The notes beneath the pieces are model-generated. The model was not told the origin of the DNA and did not search any database. It worked only from the letters and a program-made list of their open reading frames with translations. DNA of 64,000 nt from DAIOXA01 sp050949165 (lineage in GTDB: Bacteria; Bacillota; Proteinivoracia; UBA4975), in the NCBI GenBank assembly GCA_050949165.1, contig JBMNFF010000001.1, positions 744,001 to 808,000 of the forward strand. The letters run 5' to 3'. This document shows positions 7,544 through 16,506 of this stretch, one piece after another. Positions within the stretch are counted from its first letter, which is position 1. Each line of letters starts with the position of its first letter. The position numbers were made by a program, and so were the translations under genes.

Positions 7544-8919
7544 TATCTGCTCCTGAAGTGCAGGTAGCCGCCGGCCAAACCGTGGGCAGCCTCTGCCACC
7601 GCTTCGGCCAGGGTGGGATGGGCGTGGATGATGCCCACCAGCTCTTCGGCCTTCAGCCTCTGGTGCACCGCCACCGCTGCTTCGGCAATTAGGTCCGAGG
7701 CGTGGGGTCCCAGGATGTGTACCCCCAGGATTTCGCCATCGGCGGCGGCGACAATCTTGACCAGGCCGTCGGTGGTGTTTTGGGCCAAGGCCTTGCCATT
7801 GGCCATGAAGGGGAACTTGGCCACTCTGTACTCAATTCCTTGCTCCTTGGCCTCTTCTTCGCTCAGGCCCACGCTGGCAACCTCGGGATTGGTGAAGACG
7901 CAGGAGGGAACCACCCGGTAGTCCATCCTGGCCTCTTGGCCCATGATGTTTTCCACAGCGACAATCCCCTCATGGGATGCCACATGGGCCAGCATCAGGT
8001 TGCCGACGCAGTCGCCGATGGCCCAGATACCCGGAACGTTGGTGGCCATGGTCTCATCGACCTTGATCCCTTTGCGGCGGTCATATTCTATGCCCAGGCC
8101 GTCCAGATCCAGGCCGCCGAAGTTGGGCATCCTCCCCGCCGCCAGCAGCACCTGTTCCACGGTGACCTGCTGATTGCCCTTCTTGCCTTCCAGCTCCACA
8201 TTGAGACCGCCGGGGCCCGGAGCGATGGAGCAAACCCTGGTGCCGGTATGGATGGAAACTCCGGCCTTGCGCAGGCAGATGCCCAAGCGCTTGCCCAACT
8301 CACTGTCCAAGGTGGACAGCAGCCCTGGCAGCATTTCCACCAGGGTGACATCGACACCGAAGGCGGCCATGATGGAGGCGAATTCCACCCCCACTACGCC
8401 GCCGCCCAGGACCAGCAGGCTCTTAGGCAGGGTCTTGGCCTCGAGGATGATGTCGGTGTCCACCACCCCGGGACTGTCGATGCCGGGAATGGGCGGCTTG
8501 CCCTGGGCCGAACCCGTGGCGATGATGATATTCCTGGTCTCTACTTCCCGCTCTCCCACCAGGACCTTGCCGGGTGCGAGAATCTGGGCCCGCTTCTGGA
8601 CCACTTCGATACCGTTGCCCTTCATCAGGCTGTGGACTCCTTGAACCAGGGTGCCGACCACCCGATCCCGGTGCCGGGCCACCCCGGCAAAGTCCAGGCT
8701 GAGGTCGGAGAAGCTCAGCCCTATTTCCTCGCCGTGCTTGGCAACGCTATATGCCTCGGCGCAATGGACCATGGCCTTGGTGGGGATGCAGCCCCGGTTG
8801 AGGCAGGTGCCCCCCAGCTCCCGCTCTTCGGCCAAAAGGACCTTGACCCCCAGTTGGGCGGCGCGGATGGCGGCCACATAGCCCCCGGGCCCGCCGCCGA
8901 TGATTACTATGTCGTACAT
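7543..8919 (-). CDS. lpdA: Dihydrolipoyl dehydrogenase (E3 / glycine cleavage L-protein)
   Basis: 458 residues. An N-terminal FAD dinucleotide fold (IIGGGPGGYVAA), redox disulfide Cys39/Cys44 in GGTCLNRGC, NAD fold (VLGGGVVGVEFAS), second FAD motif (AIGDCVG) and the C-terminal HAHPTLAEA His-Glu dyad are all present. It reoxidises the dihydrolipoyl group of GcvH. Its place as the last gene after gcvT-H-PA-PB shows that it serves the glycine cleavage system here. Confidence 0.97.
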   Translation of the reverse strand: MYDIVIIGGGPGGYVAAIRAAQLGVKVLLAEERELGGTCLNRGCIPTKAMVHCAEAYSVAKHGEEIGLSFSDLSLDFAGVARHRDRVVGTLVQGVHSLMKGNGIEVVQKRAQILAPGKVLVGEREVETRNIIIATGSAQGKPPIPGIDSPGVVDTDIILEAKTLPKSLLVLGGGVVGVEFASIMAAFGVDVTLVEMLPGLLSTLDSELGKRLGICLRKAGVSIHTGTRVCSIAPGPGGLNVELEGKKGNQQVTVEQVLLAAGRMPNFGGLDLDGLGIEYDRRKGIKVDETMATNVPGIWAIGDCVGNLMLAHVASHEGIVAVENIMGQEARMDYRVVPSCVFTNPEVASVGLSEEEAKEQGIEYRVAKFPFMANGKALAQNTTDGLVKIVAAADGEILGVHILGPHASDLIAEAAVAVHQRLKAEELVGIIHAHPTLAEAVAEAAHGLAGGYLHFRSR

Positions 8920-8994
8920 TATCTCACCTCATTGAAGGGGGCCCTTGGCCCCCCGATTGTGTTTTTTACTGCATCGGGAGGCGAGAGCCTCCCC

Positions 8995-9085
8995 TTTGCG
9001 ACAAAACGAAACGTCCCCGGTGTCGCGCTAGGGCTGCCACTTTGCGACAAAACGAAACGTCCCCGGTGTCGCGCTAGGGCTGCCA
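8995..9085. repeat. Tandem duplication of a 46-base REP-like unit between lpdA and gcvPB
   Basis: Two perfect copies of a 45-base sequence start at 8995 and 9041 (period 46). Each contains GCGACA, then the complement of a GGGGACG core, then TGTCGC; the outer six bases are an inverted repeat. The second copy covers the last codons and stop of gcvPB. Similar GGGAC/TGTCGC elements occur at 52620-52725 and 54367-54514. Confidence 0.9.
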
Positions 9086-10528
9086 GCGCAGGATGGGGTT
9101 GCGAGCGGCGCCTACTTCGTCCAGGCGGGAAACGAAGGTGGTGTGGGGCGCCTGGGTGACCTTTTCCGGTTCTTCCTTGGCTTCCCGGGCGATCTGGAGC
9201 ATGACGTCGATGAAGTAATCCAGGGTCTCCTTGCCCTCGGTCTCGGTGGGCTCCACCATGATGGCCTCATCGATGATCAGGGGGAAGTAGATGGTGGGCG
9301 GATGGACGCCGAAGTCCAGGAGCCGCTTGGCGATGTCCAGAGTGCGGACGCCCTGGGGTTTCTGGCGCTTGGCCGAGATGACGAACTCGTGCATGCAGAG
9401 GCGATCGTATTCCAGATGGTAGGCGCCCTTCAATTTCGCCTGCAGGTAGTTGGCGTTGAGGACTGCATCCTCGCTGACCCGGGTCAGACCTTCGCCGCCC
9501 AGCATGCGGATATAGGCATAGGCCCGGACGTTGACGCCGAAGTTGCCGTAGAAGCTGTGGACCTTGCCGATGGAATCGGGATAATTGTAGTCCAGGCGGA
9601 AGCCCTGCTCCTCCTTGACCACCCGGGGTACCGGCAAGTATGGGATGAGCTTGGCCTTGACACCTACAGGACCGGAGCCGGGACCGCCGCCCCCGTGGGG
9701 GGTGGAGAAGGTCTTGTGCAGGTTGAGGTGGACCACGTCAAAGCCGGTGTCGCCGGGGCGCACCTTGCCCAGGATGGCATTGGCGTTGGCGCCGTCATAG
9801 TACAGGAGGCCGCCGGCATCATGGACGATCTTGGCAATCTCGGCGATATTGATGTCAAAGAGTCCCAAGGTGTTGGGGTTGGTCAGCATCAGGGCGGCGA
9901 CGGTATCGTCCACCTTGGCCCTGAGGTCTTCCAGGCAGACGCAGCCGTGGCAGTCGGACTTGACCTCGACGATGGTCATGCCCAGCATGGCCGCGCTGGC
10001 TGGGTTGGTGCCGTGGGCCGAGTCGGGGACCAGGACGGTCTTGCGCTTGTGGTCGCCCCGGGCCTTATGGTAGGCGGCAATCAACTTGAGGCCGGTGTAC
10101 TCGCCATGGGCCCCGGCCACCGGTTGCAGGGTGACGGCGTCCATGCCGGTGATCTCGGCCAGGTACTGCTCAAGATTGTACATCAGTTCCAGGGAACCCT
10201 GGGCAGCCTGGTCGGGGACCAGAGGGTGCAGACGGGCAAAGCCCGGCAGCCTGGTCATGGCCTCGTTGACCTTGGGATTGTACTTCATGGTGCAGGAGCC
10301 CAGGGGGTAGAAGCCGTTGTCCACGCTGTGGTTCAGAGAGGACAGGCGCACATAATGGCGCAGGACATCGCCCTCGCTGACCTGGGGCAGATCAGGGGCC
10401 TCGGCCCGGACCTGGTCGGCGGGCAGGAGGTCCTGAAGGTCCAGTTCCGGGACGTCGCAAGGGGGCAGGGAGTAGCCTACCCGGCCCGGGACGCTGCGTT
10501 CAAAGATCAGGGGAATCGTGTGCTTCAT
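9074..10528 (-). CDS. gcvPB: Glycine dehydrogenase (decarboxylating) subunit 2
   Basis: 484 residues. This is the PLP-binding half of the split P-protein: LHKTFSTPHGGGGPGSGPVG contains the PLP lysine at residue 272. With GcvPA it decarboxylates glycine and passes the aminomethyl group to lipoyl-GcvH. Start and gcvPA stop overlap as TGATG, implying coupled translation. The last codons lie in a REP-like repeat, so the very C-terminus may vary between relatives. Confidence 0.98.
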   Translation of the reverse strand: MKHTIPLIFERSVPGRVGYSLPPCDVPELDLQDLLPADQVRAEAPDLPQVSEGDVLRHYVRLSSLNHSVDNGFYPLGSCTMKYNPKVNEAMTRLPGFARLHPLVPDQAAQGSLELMYNLEQYLAEITGMDAVTLQPVAGAHGEYTGLKLIAAYHKARGDHKRKTVLVPDSAHGTNPASAAMLGMTIVEVKSDCHGCVCLEDLRAKVDDTVAALMLTNPNTLGLFDINIAEIAKIVHDAGGLLYYDGANANAILGKVRPGDTGFDVVHLNLHKTFSTPHGGGGPGSGPVGVKAKLIPYLPVPRVVKEEQGFRLDYNYPDSIGKVHSFYGNFGVNVRAYAYIRMLGGEGLTRVSEDAVLNANYLQAKLKGAYHLEYDRLCMHEFVISAKRQKPQGVRTLDIAKRLLDFGVHPPTIYFPLIIDEAIMVEPTETEGKETLDYFIDVMLQIAREAKEEPEKVTQAPHTTFVSRLDEVGAARNPILRWQP

Positions 10529-11871
10529 CAGCTCAACACCTCCTGGAGGGCAGCCCGGAAGCCGTCGATTTCTTCCCGGGTCCGCTTTTCCGTTACAGCC
10601 ACCAGCAGATGGTCATCCAGATCGGGGAAGAAGCGGCCCAAATCGATGCCGGCGTAATAGCCCTTGGCCAGCATGGCCTCGATTACCGGGGCAGTTTTTT
10701 TGGGCAGTTTGACGACAAACTCCTTAAACCAGGGGCCGGCATGGGGTGTCTCTACGCCGGGGATGGCAGTAAGCTGCTCCCGGGCATAGGTCGATTTAAG
10801 CAGGGACTGGCGGGCCACTTCCTTGAGGCCCTGGGGTCCCATGAGGCTGAGGTACACCGATGCGGCCAGAGCGCACAAGGCCTGGTTGGAGCAAATATTG
10901 GATGTGGCCTTCTCCCGGCGGATATGTTGCTCCCGGGTCTGGAGGGTGAGGACAAAGCCGCGGCGGCCATGGGTGTCGGTGGTCTGGCCGACCACCCGGC
11001 CGGGAATGCGCCGGGTCAGCTTCTCGGTAACCCCCATGAAACCCAGCAGGGGACCGCCAAAGCTGGCGCTGAGTCCCAGGCCCTGGCCCTCGCCGATGAC
11101 CACATCGGCGCCCAATTTGGCCGGGGCTTCCAAGACACCCAGGGAAATGGGGTCGGTACTGACCACAAACAGGCCCTTACTCTCCGCCAGCATCTTGCCT
11201 ATGGCCGGCAGGTCCTCGATTATCCCAAAGAAGTTGGGGGACTGGACCATGACGGCAGCGGTATCCTTATCTATCATGCCCTGCAGGGCCGCCAGATCCA
11301 CACGGCCACCCTGCACGGGGATTTCTACTATCTCTGCATCCAGGTCCTCCATGTACGTGGCCAGGACCCGGCGGGACCAGGGATGGATGGTTCCCGCCAC
11401 CAGCAGCTTGCTCTTTCTGCTGGCGTTGAGGGCGATGATGGCCGCTTCGGCCAGGGCGGTGGCCCCGTCGTACAGGGAAGCATTGGCCACATCGGCCCCG
11501 GTCAGCTGGCAGATCATGGTCTGATATTCGAAGATGGCCTGGAGGGTACCCTGACTGACCTCGGGCTGGTAGGGGGTGTAGGCGGTATAGAATTCCGAAC
11601 GGGTCAGGATATGGTCAATGGCAATGGGAGAGAAGTGGTCGTAGATGCCGCCGCCCAGGAAGTTGACGGCGCCCACCTGGTTGCGGCCGGCCAGCGCCTC
11701 CATATGGGCGACCAGGGGAGCCTCGGCCAGGGGGTGGGGGAGGTTAAGGGGCCGGTTGAGATGGAGCTTTTCAGGAATGTAGCTGAAGAGCTCTTCTACA
11801 CTGCCGACCCCGATGGCCTCCAGCATCTGCCTCCGCTGTTCCGGCGTGTTGGGCAGGTACTGGTTATTCAT
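10528..11871 (-). CDS. gcvPA: Glycine dehydrogenase (decarboxylating) subunit 1
   Basis: 447 residues of the N-terminal-type half of the P-protein, with a typical start (YLPNTPEQRRQMLEAIGV) and the central FLGGGIYDHF and YTPYQPEVSQGTLQ segments. It forms the alpha2beta2 P-protein with GcvPB. It follows gcvH after 4 bases in the riboswitch-controlled operon. Confidence 0.98.
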   Translation of the reverse strand: MNNQYLPNTPEQRRQMLEAIGVGSVEELFSYIPEKLHLNRPLNLPHPLAEAPLVAHMEALAGRNQVGAVNFLGGGIYDHFSPIAIDHILTRSEFYTAYTPYQPEVSQGTLQAIFEYQTMICQLTGADVANASLYDGATALAEAAIIALNASRKSKLLVAGTIHPWSRRVLATYMEDLDAEIVEIPVQGGRVDLAALQGMIDKDTAAVMVQSPNFFGIIEDLPAIGKMLAESKGLFVVSTDPISLGVLEAPAKLGADVVIGEGQGLGLSASFGGPLLGFMGVTEKLTRRIPGRVVGQTTDTHGRRGFVLTLQTREQHIRREKATSNICSNQALCALAASVYLSLMGPQGLKEVARQSLLKSTYAREQLTAIPGVETPHAGPWFKEFVVKLPKKTAPVIEAMLAKGYYAGIDLGRFFPDLDDHLLVAVTEKRTREEIDGFRAALQEVLS

Positions 11872-11875
11872 GATT

Positions 11876-12262
11876 TTACTCCTGCTCAGCCACGAACTGC
11901 TGGTATTCTTCGGCAGTCAACAGACCGTCGAGCTCCGCCTCGTCTGCCAGTTCAATGGCCACCAGCCAACCATCGCCGTAGGGATCGGTGTTGACCAGAG
12001 CAGGATCGTCTTCCAGGCCCTCGTTGACTTCTACAATGACGCCGTCCACGGGGGCGTAGACGTCGGCAGCGGCCTTGACGGATTCCAGGACGACGATGCT
12101 GTCGCCGCTGCTCACTTCGTCATCCACGTCGGGCAATTCCACAAAGACGATGTCGCCCAACTGGTGCTGGGCATAGTCGGTGACGCCTATGATGACCTTG
12201 TTGCCTTCAACCTTTACCCACTCGTGCTCTTTGGTGTACTTAAGCTCCTGAGGAATCTTCAT
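11876..12262 (-). CDS. gcvH: Glycine cleavage system H protein
   Basis: 128 residues, the usual size. The lipoyl attachment site is Lys63 in VVLESVKAAADVYAP. It shuttles the aminomethyl intermediate between the P, T and L proteins. It directly abuts gcvT. Confidence 0.98.
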   Translation of the reverse strand: MKIPQELKYTKEHEWVKVEGNKVIIGVTDYAQHQLGDIVFVELPDVDDEVSSGDSIVVLESVKAAADVYAPVDGVIVEVNEGLEDDPALVNTDPYGDGWLVAIELADEAELDGLLTAEEYQQFVAEQE

Positions 12263-13366
12263 TTATTTGGCCTCCCTTTTATAAAATGGTAGTTTTGTAA
12301 CCCTGGCCTCCAGGCGGCGCTTGCGCACCCCAACCCAGAGCGGGGTCCCCACTTCGCTGTATTCAATATCCACCATGGCGTTGGCTATGTTTGCATTGAC
12401 GGTGGGAGAGAAGGAACCCGAAGTGATAAAGCCCACTTCCTTGCCCTGGTCGTCAAAGACGGGGTACTCGGCCCTGGGAATGCCCTTGTCCACCATGGTC
12501 AAGCCCACCACCCGCCGCTTCAGGCCACCTTCTTTCTGGGCCTTGAGGGCGTCTTTGCCGATGTAATCCGCCTTTTTAAACTTGACGAAGAAGCCCAGCC
12601 CGCCTTCCAGGGGGCTGATCTCCTGGGAGATCTCGTGCCCGTACAGGGGCAGGCCAGCCTCAAAGCGCAGGGTGTCCCGGGCCCCCAGCCCGCAGGGCAG
12701 CAGGCCCTCTTCCTTGCCGGCGGCCAGCAGTTCCCGCCACAGCGCGCATACATCCGAAGGAGCGCAGTACAGCTCAAAGCCGTCCTCGCCGGTATAGCCG
12801 GTGCGGGAGATCAGGCAACTGACTCCAGCCACCCTGACATCCCTGGCAAAGTAAAAGAACTTAATCTCGTGCAAATCCTTGTCGGTCAGCTTTTGGACCA
12901 CCTGCTGGGCCAGGGGCCCCTGAATAGCCAGTTGTGCCGTCTCTGAGGAGACGTTTTCCAGTTCCACTCCCTCGCCCTTGTGCCGGACCAACCACTCCCA
13001 GTCCTTGTCGGTATTGGATGCGTTGACCACCAGGAGAAACTCTTGAGCGCTGAAGCGATAGATCAAGAGGTCATCCACCACGCCGCCATCGGGATAGCAC
13101 ATGGGGGCATACAAAATCTGACCGTCCACCAGCTTGGTCACATCGTTGGTGACCATGGAGTTCAGCCAATCCAAGGCGCCTTCGCCCCGCACCATGATCT
13201 CCCCCATATGGGAGACGTCAAAGAGACCGACGCGCTTGCGCACCGCCTCAACTTCGTCCAGGATTCCGGAATACTGAACCGGCAGGGCCCAGCCGCCAAA
13301 GTCCACCATCTTGCCGTTCAAATCCGTATGCTCCTGGTACAGCGGGGTTTTCTTTAAGTCTTCCAC
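12263..13366 (-). CDS. gcvT: Glycine cleavage system T protein (aminomethyltransferase)
   Basis: 367 residues from GTG at 13364-13366, chosen because GGAGGTG lies six bases upstream and the protein then begins like family members (EDLKKTPLY). It has VDFGGWALPVQY, LFDVSHMGEI and NSMVTNDV of the folate-binding domain and RTGYTGEDGFELY. It transfers the methylene group to tetrahydrofolate and releases ammonia. First gene of the operon, immediately behind the glycine riboswitch. Confidence 0.97.
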   Translation of the reverse strand: MEDLKKTPLYQEHTDLNGKMVDFGGWALPVQYSGILDEVEAVRKRVGLFDVSHMGEIMVRGEGALDWLNSMVTNDVTKLVDGQILYAPMCYPDGGVVDDLLIYRFSAQEFLLVVNASNTDKDWEWLVRHKGEGVELENVSSETAQLAIQGPLAQQVVQKLTDKDLHEIKFFYFARDVRVAGVSCLISRTGYTGEDGFELYCAPSDVCALWRELLAAGKEEGLLPCGLGARDTLRFEAGLPLYGHEISQEISPLEGGLGFFVKFKKADYIGKDALKAQKEGGLKRRVVGLTMVDKGIPRAEYPVFDDQGKEVGFITSGSFSPTVNANIANAMVDIEYSEVGTPLWVGVRKRRLEARVTKLPFYKREAK

Positions 13367-13387
13367 TATTCCCACCTCCACAATATT

Positions 13388-13440
13388 AGTTTAAACAAAA
13401 AGAACAGAAAAAGCAGCATGCCCTTCCCTGTCCTGGTACC
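13388..13440 (-). terminator. Expression-platform terminator of the glycine riboswitch
   Basis: On the minus strand AGGACAG, the 3' strand closing aptamer II, can pair with CTGTTCT downstream, which is followed by a run of T. Glycine binding would hold AGGACAG in the aptamer and prevent the terminator, so the switch should turn the operon on. The pairing is read by eye and not folded computationally. Confidence 0.6.
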
Positions 13441-13600
13441 TGAGAGATTTTACTCCCCTTGGGTGCGCAAAAAAAAGCGCTCTCCAGGGTTGTGTCCGCC
13501 CAACGGTCTTTTTGCCTGAAAGTTTCGCTTCAGCTGGCAAAGAACTGGAGCTTGCTTCTTCGGCGCCCCCTGGGGTCTCTCCCGCCGGACATCATCCACC
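13428..13600 (-). promoter_or_regulatory. Tandem glycine riboswitch
   Basis: Two aptamers are visible on the minus strand. Aptamer I runs from GGCGGGAGAGACCCC through GCCGAAGAAGCAAGCTCC to CTTTCAGGCAAAAAGACCG. Aptamer II runs from GGACACAACCCTGGAGAG through CACCCAAGGGGAGTAAA to ATCTCTCAGGTACCAGGACAG. The class is known to bind glycine cooperatively and to control gcv operons. It fills most of the 355-base gap between gcvT and the 83-residue gene. Confidence 0.95.
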
Positions 13601-13721
13601 GTATCAAATTGCCCTGTCTAATTTCGCGTTCCAAAGGGGAAAATCCTGCAAAAGGGAGGTAAAGGAAAAAAATAACTTGCCCCGGGCCAGAAGGCCAACC
13701 CGACACCAACCTTCAGCCTTC

Positions 13722-13973
13722 TTACCTCCGCTTGGGCAGGGGCCTCAGCTGCTCCCGCTGGTGATTTTCCACGCACAGCTTGATTTGGGCCTTGAGGATA
13801 TTATAGTCCTCCACCAGCTGCTCAAAGGTCTCGCCGCTCATATTCCATTGGGACCAGGGCATAAAGCTCAGCTCCACTTCTCCGGCAGGGGTAATGACGG
13901 CCCGGGCCTCGACCTCCAGTTCCGGCAGCTTAATCCGGGCGAGCAACTCCTTGCTGACGTCCAAGGTAATCAT
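13722..13973 (-). CDS. Hypothetical protein, 83 aa
   Basis: Starts at ATG 13971-13973, with GGGGGTG upstream; a longer frame to 13994 runs into a hairpin. The sequence has an alternating hydrophobic pattern (LEVEARAVITPAGEVELSFMPW) suggesting a beta sheet, then a C-terminal helix rich in Gln, Arg and Lys. No signal peptide or membrane segment. It lies between fchA and the glycine riboswitch. Not recognised; no function proposed. Confidence 0.7.
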   Translation of the reverse strand: MITLDVSKELLARIKLPELEVEARAVITPAGEVELSFMPWSQWNMSGETFEQLVEDYNILKAQIKLCVENHQREQLRPLPKRR

Positions 13974-13980
13974 AAACACA

Positions 13981-14009
13981 CCCCCTGCCAACAAATATGT
14001 GACAGGGGG
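13981..14009 (-). terminator. Terminator-like hairpin after fchA, overlapping the next ribosome binding site
   Basis: CCCCCTG and CAGGGGG on the minus strand enclose a 15-base A/T-rich loop and are followed by TGTGTTTATG. The right arm contains the G-rich Shine-Dalgarno candidate of the 83-aa gene. Either a terminator of fchA or a translational switch. Confidence 0.6.
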
Positions 14010-14014
14010 CTAAT

Positions 14015-14638
14015 TTATGCCTGCAGCCGGGAGATTTCTTCCCTGCCCTCCGCCACCAGGGCCTCGGCCTTGGCGATTAGGGGCGAAAGTTCCTCCGTAA
14101 TCTCGGCGGCCGCCGCCTGGGGCAGCCAGGGCAAGTTAATCTCCACATTGGCCCGGGCCCCGGTAAAGGCGGTGAAGAGCAGTTCCATGCCCACCTTGAG
14201 GTCGCTGAGGGCATTGGGATTGCCCTTGGCGACCAGGGGAGGAACCAACTCCAGGGCCGCGACGCAGCAAGCCGCCGTCTCCAGGGGGGTGCGGGTGGCG
14301 ATGAGGGTGGCCGCATCCATGGCCTCCCGCCGCGCCGCCTTCTCAGCCTCGGTCTCCTTGGGCAGGCGGTTGGCGGCCAGCACCTTGGCATAGGCTTCGC
14401 TGTCCAAATCCACCAACTCCACCAAGCGACCCCGCCACCGGTTGGCAGCGGCCGCCGCCTCCTCCATCTCGACCTGGACGGCGGCGTACTTCTTCTTGCC
14501 TATAGCCAAATTGCAGAACATGGAAACCAGCCCCGCCCCCATGGCGCCGGCCAGGGCAGAAGCGCTGCCGCCCCCCGGCGTGGGCTGCCCGTCGGCCAGC
14601 CTCCGGGTAAATTCGGCCAAACTGAGTTCGGTAAACAT
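14015..14638 (-). CDS. fchA: Formimidoyltetrahydrofolate cyclodeaminase
   Basis: 207 residues with the TPGGGSASALAGAMGAGLV motif of the cyclodeaminase family and helices throughout. It converts 5-formimino-THF to 5,10-methenyl-THF and ammonia. Next to the glycine cleavage operon it feeds the same one-carbon pool, as seen in anaerobes that degrade purines or glycine. Length matches clostridial FchA. Confidence 0.92.
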   Translation of the reverse strand: MFTELSLAEFTRRLADGQPTPGGGSASALAGAMGAGLVSMFCNLAIGKKKYAAVQVEMEEAAAAANRWRGRLVELVDLDSEAYAKVLAANRLPKETEAEKAARREAMDAATLIATRTPLETAACCVAALELVPPLVAKGNPNALSDLKVGMELLFTAFTGARANVEINLPWLPQAAAAEITEELSPLIAKAEALVAEGREEISRLQA

Positions 14639-14664
14639 TCACTCCACCTCCGTATGTAATGCTG

Positions 14665-15318
14665 CTACTTTTCGCTCTCCGCCTTCCACCGGGCTTTAGT
14701 ATCCTCCCCCAGGTGACAGGCGTCATTGAGGGCATCGATGATGACGTCGCCCCCGGGCTGCCAGCGCATCCGGGTGATGCTGCAATTCAGGGTATAGAGC
14801 TTGCCCCGGGTCTGCCAGGGGATACCCAGGAGGCCGGTGACCACTGCCCGGATGACGCCGCCGTGGCAGACCACCGCCACCTGGTCGGCGCCCCCGTGCC
14901 GCCCCGCGATATAGTCCATGGCCTCCATACAGCGGCGGCGAAAGTCGGAGTACTCCTCCCCGCCCGGGGGCGGCCCGGAATCCAGGGGGTTGACCCGCCA
15001 GTTCTTGGCCAGTTCCGGCCAGATCTCATGGATCTCCGCCCAGGTCTTGCCCGACCATTCCCCCACATTTATCTCGGCCAGGTCGTCGACGACCTGGACC
15101 TCCAGGCCGTGGGGGGCTGCCACCGCCTTGGCGGTGTCCAGAGCTCGGCTCAAGGGACTGGAATAGATGGCGTCCAGGTGCTTGTCCGCCAGGCTCTCGG
15201 CAAGACGGCGGGCCTGGGCCCGCCCTAGCTCGCTTAAGGCTATATCTGCCGAACCCTGAAACCGGCCTTGTCGATTCCACAGGGTCTCGCCATGTCTGAT
15301 CAGAAGTAAATGAGTCAC
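14665..15318 (-). CDS. Histidine phosphatase family protein (phosphoglycerate mutase-like)
   Basis: 217 residues. The N-terminal RHGETLWN holds the phospho-accepting His, and CHGGVIRAV the second catalytic His; SPLSRALDTA and GEWSGKTW are typical of the branch that includes CobC and GpmB. The substrate cannot be told from sequence. The start touches the ddl stop (one-base overlap), so it is probably cotranscribed with ddl. Confidence 0.9.
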   Translation of the reverse strand: MTHLLLIRHGETLWNRQGRFQGSADIALSELGRAQARRLAESLADKHLDAIYSSPLSRALDTAKAVAAPHGLEVQVVDDLAEINVGEWSGKTWAEIHEIWPELAKNWRVNPLDSGPPPGGEEYSDFRRRCMEAMDYIAGRHGGADQVAVVCHGGVIRAVVTGLLGIPWQTRGKLYTLNCSITRMRWQPGGDVIIDALNDACHLGEDTKARWKAESEK

Positions 15319-16397
15319 TAGCGGTCCTCCTCGTACTTATGCTGCAGCTTCAGCCGCCGATTATGCCAGGCCATGCCCAGTTCCACCAATCTGTCCACCA
15401 GGCTGGGGCCGGGGAGGCCACTCTTCTCCCAGAGCTTGGGATACATGCTGATGGCGGTAAAGCCGGGCATGGTGTTTATCTCATTGAGGAGGACGTTGCC
15501 CTCCGCCGTCACAAACATATCCACCCGGGCCAGGCCCACGGCATCCACGGCCTTAAAGGCCGCCACCCCCAACTCCTGCACCCTTTGCACCACTTTCTCC
15601 TCCAACCGGGCGGGGATGATCAGGCGGGAGCGCTGGTCGATGTACTTGGCCTTGTAATCGTAGAAATCCGAGGCAGGGATAATCTCCCCAGGCAGGGAAG
15701 CCATGGGCTCTTCGTTGCCCAGGACGCTGACCTCCACTTCCCGGCCGACGATGGCCGCCTCGACGATGATCTTGTAATCGTATGTGAGAGCCTCTTCCAC
15801 CGCCGCCACCAAGTCCTGCTCGGCATCGGCCTTGCTGACCCCGACGCTGGAGCCCAGGTTAGCGGGCTTGACGAAGACGGGAAAGCCCAGGCGGGAAGCG
15901 ATTCGTTCCATGAGTTGCCGGCGTTCCGCCTGCCACTCCCACTGGGCAAAGGAGATGTAGGACCCCACCGGCAGACCACGGGCCCGAAAGGCCGCCTTCA
16001 TCTGGACCTTATCCATCCCCAGGGCAGAGCCCAGGATTCCCGAACCCACATAGGGGATTCCCGCCAGTTCCAGGGTGCCCTGAATGACGCCGTCCTCGCC
16101 GAAGGGCCCGTGGAGGACGGGAAAGACTATGTCGATGTCCAGGGGCTTGCCCCGACAGATGAGGCCCCGGCCCTGGAAGTTCAGCTCCAGCAACACATCA
16201 CAGGCCTGGTCCCAATCCCGGCCCTCCCGGAGCATGGTCAGGATATCCGGATGCTGCAGCCAGCGCCCCTCATTGGTGATGCCGATGGGCACCACGGTAT
16301 GACCGGCAGCCTCCAAAGATTCTATGATATAACCGGCGGAGAGCAGGGAAATCTGGTGCTCCCCGGAACGACCTCCCATCAATACAGCAACTTTCAC
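15318..16397 (-). CDS. ddl: D-alanine--D-alanine ligase
   Basis: 359 residues from GTG at 16395-16397 (TGAGGTGG five bases upstream). ATP-grasp enzyme with MGGRSGEH at the N-terminus, HGPFGEDG, a glycine-rich loop (ANLGSSVGVSKA) and the metal-binding LNEINTMPGFT near the C-terminus. It makes D-Ala-D-Ala for peptidoglycan in the cytoplasm. Confidence 0.97.
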   Translation of the reverse strand: MKVAVLMGGRSGEHQISLLSAGYIIESLEAAGHTVVPIGITNEGRWLQHPDILTMLREGRDWDQACDVLLELNFQGRGLICRGKPLDIDIVFPVLHGPFGEDGVIQGTLELAGIPYVGSGILGSALGMDKVQMKAAFRARGLPVGSYISFAQWEWQAERRQLMERIASRLGFPVFVKPANLGSSVGVSKADAEQDLVAAVEEALTYDYKIIVEAAIVGREVEVSVLGNEEPMASLPGEIIPASDFYDYKAKYIDQRSRLIIPARLEEKVVQRVQELGVAAFKAVDAVGLARVDMFVTAEGNVLLNEINTMPGFTAISMYPKLWEKSGLPGPSLVDRLVELGMAWHNRRLKLQHKYEEDR

Positions 16398-16426
16398 ACA
16401 TGCCACCTCACTAAATGGGGAATCGG

Positions 16427-16473
16427 GGGTCAGAAGTCGGATGAGCGACTTCCGGCATCGGCCTCTGACTTCC
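16427..16473. repeat. Nested inverted repeat upstream of ddl
   Basis: GTCAGA/TCTGAC arms enclose a second hairpin, GAAGTCG-GATGAG-CGACTTC. It lies in the 100-base gap between ddl and the EamA gene, has no T run, and does not resemble the GGGAC repeats. Possibly a copy of another small dispersed element. Confidence 0.6.
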
Positions 16474-16506
16474 TGAATTACCTCAAAGTACTACTACGTT
16501 ATTATA

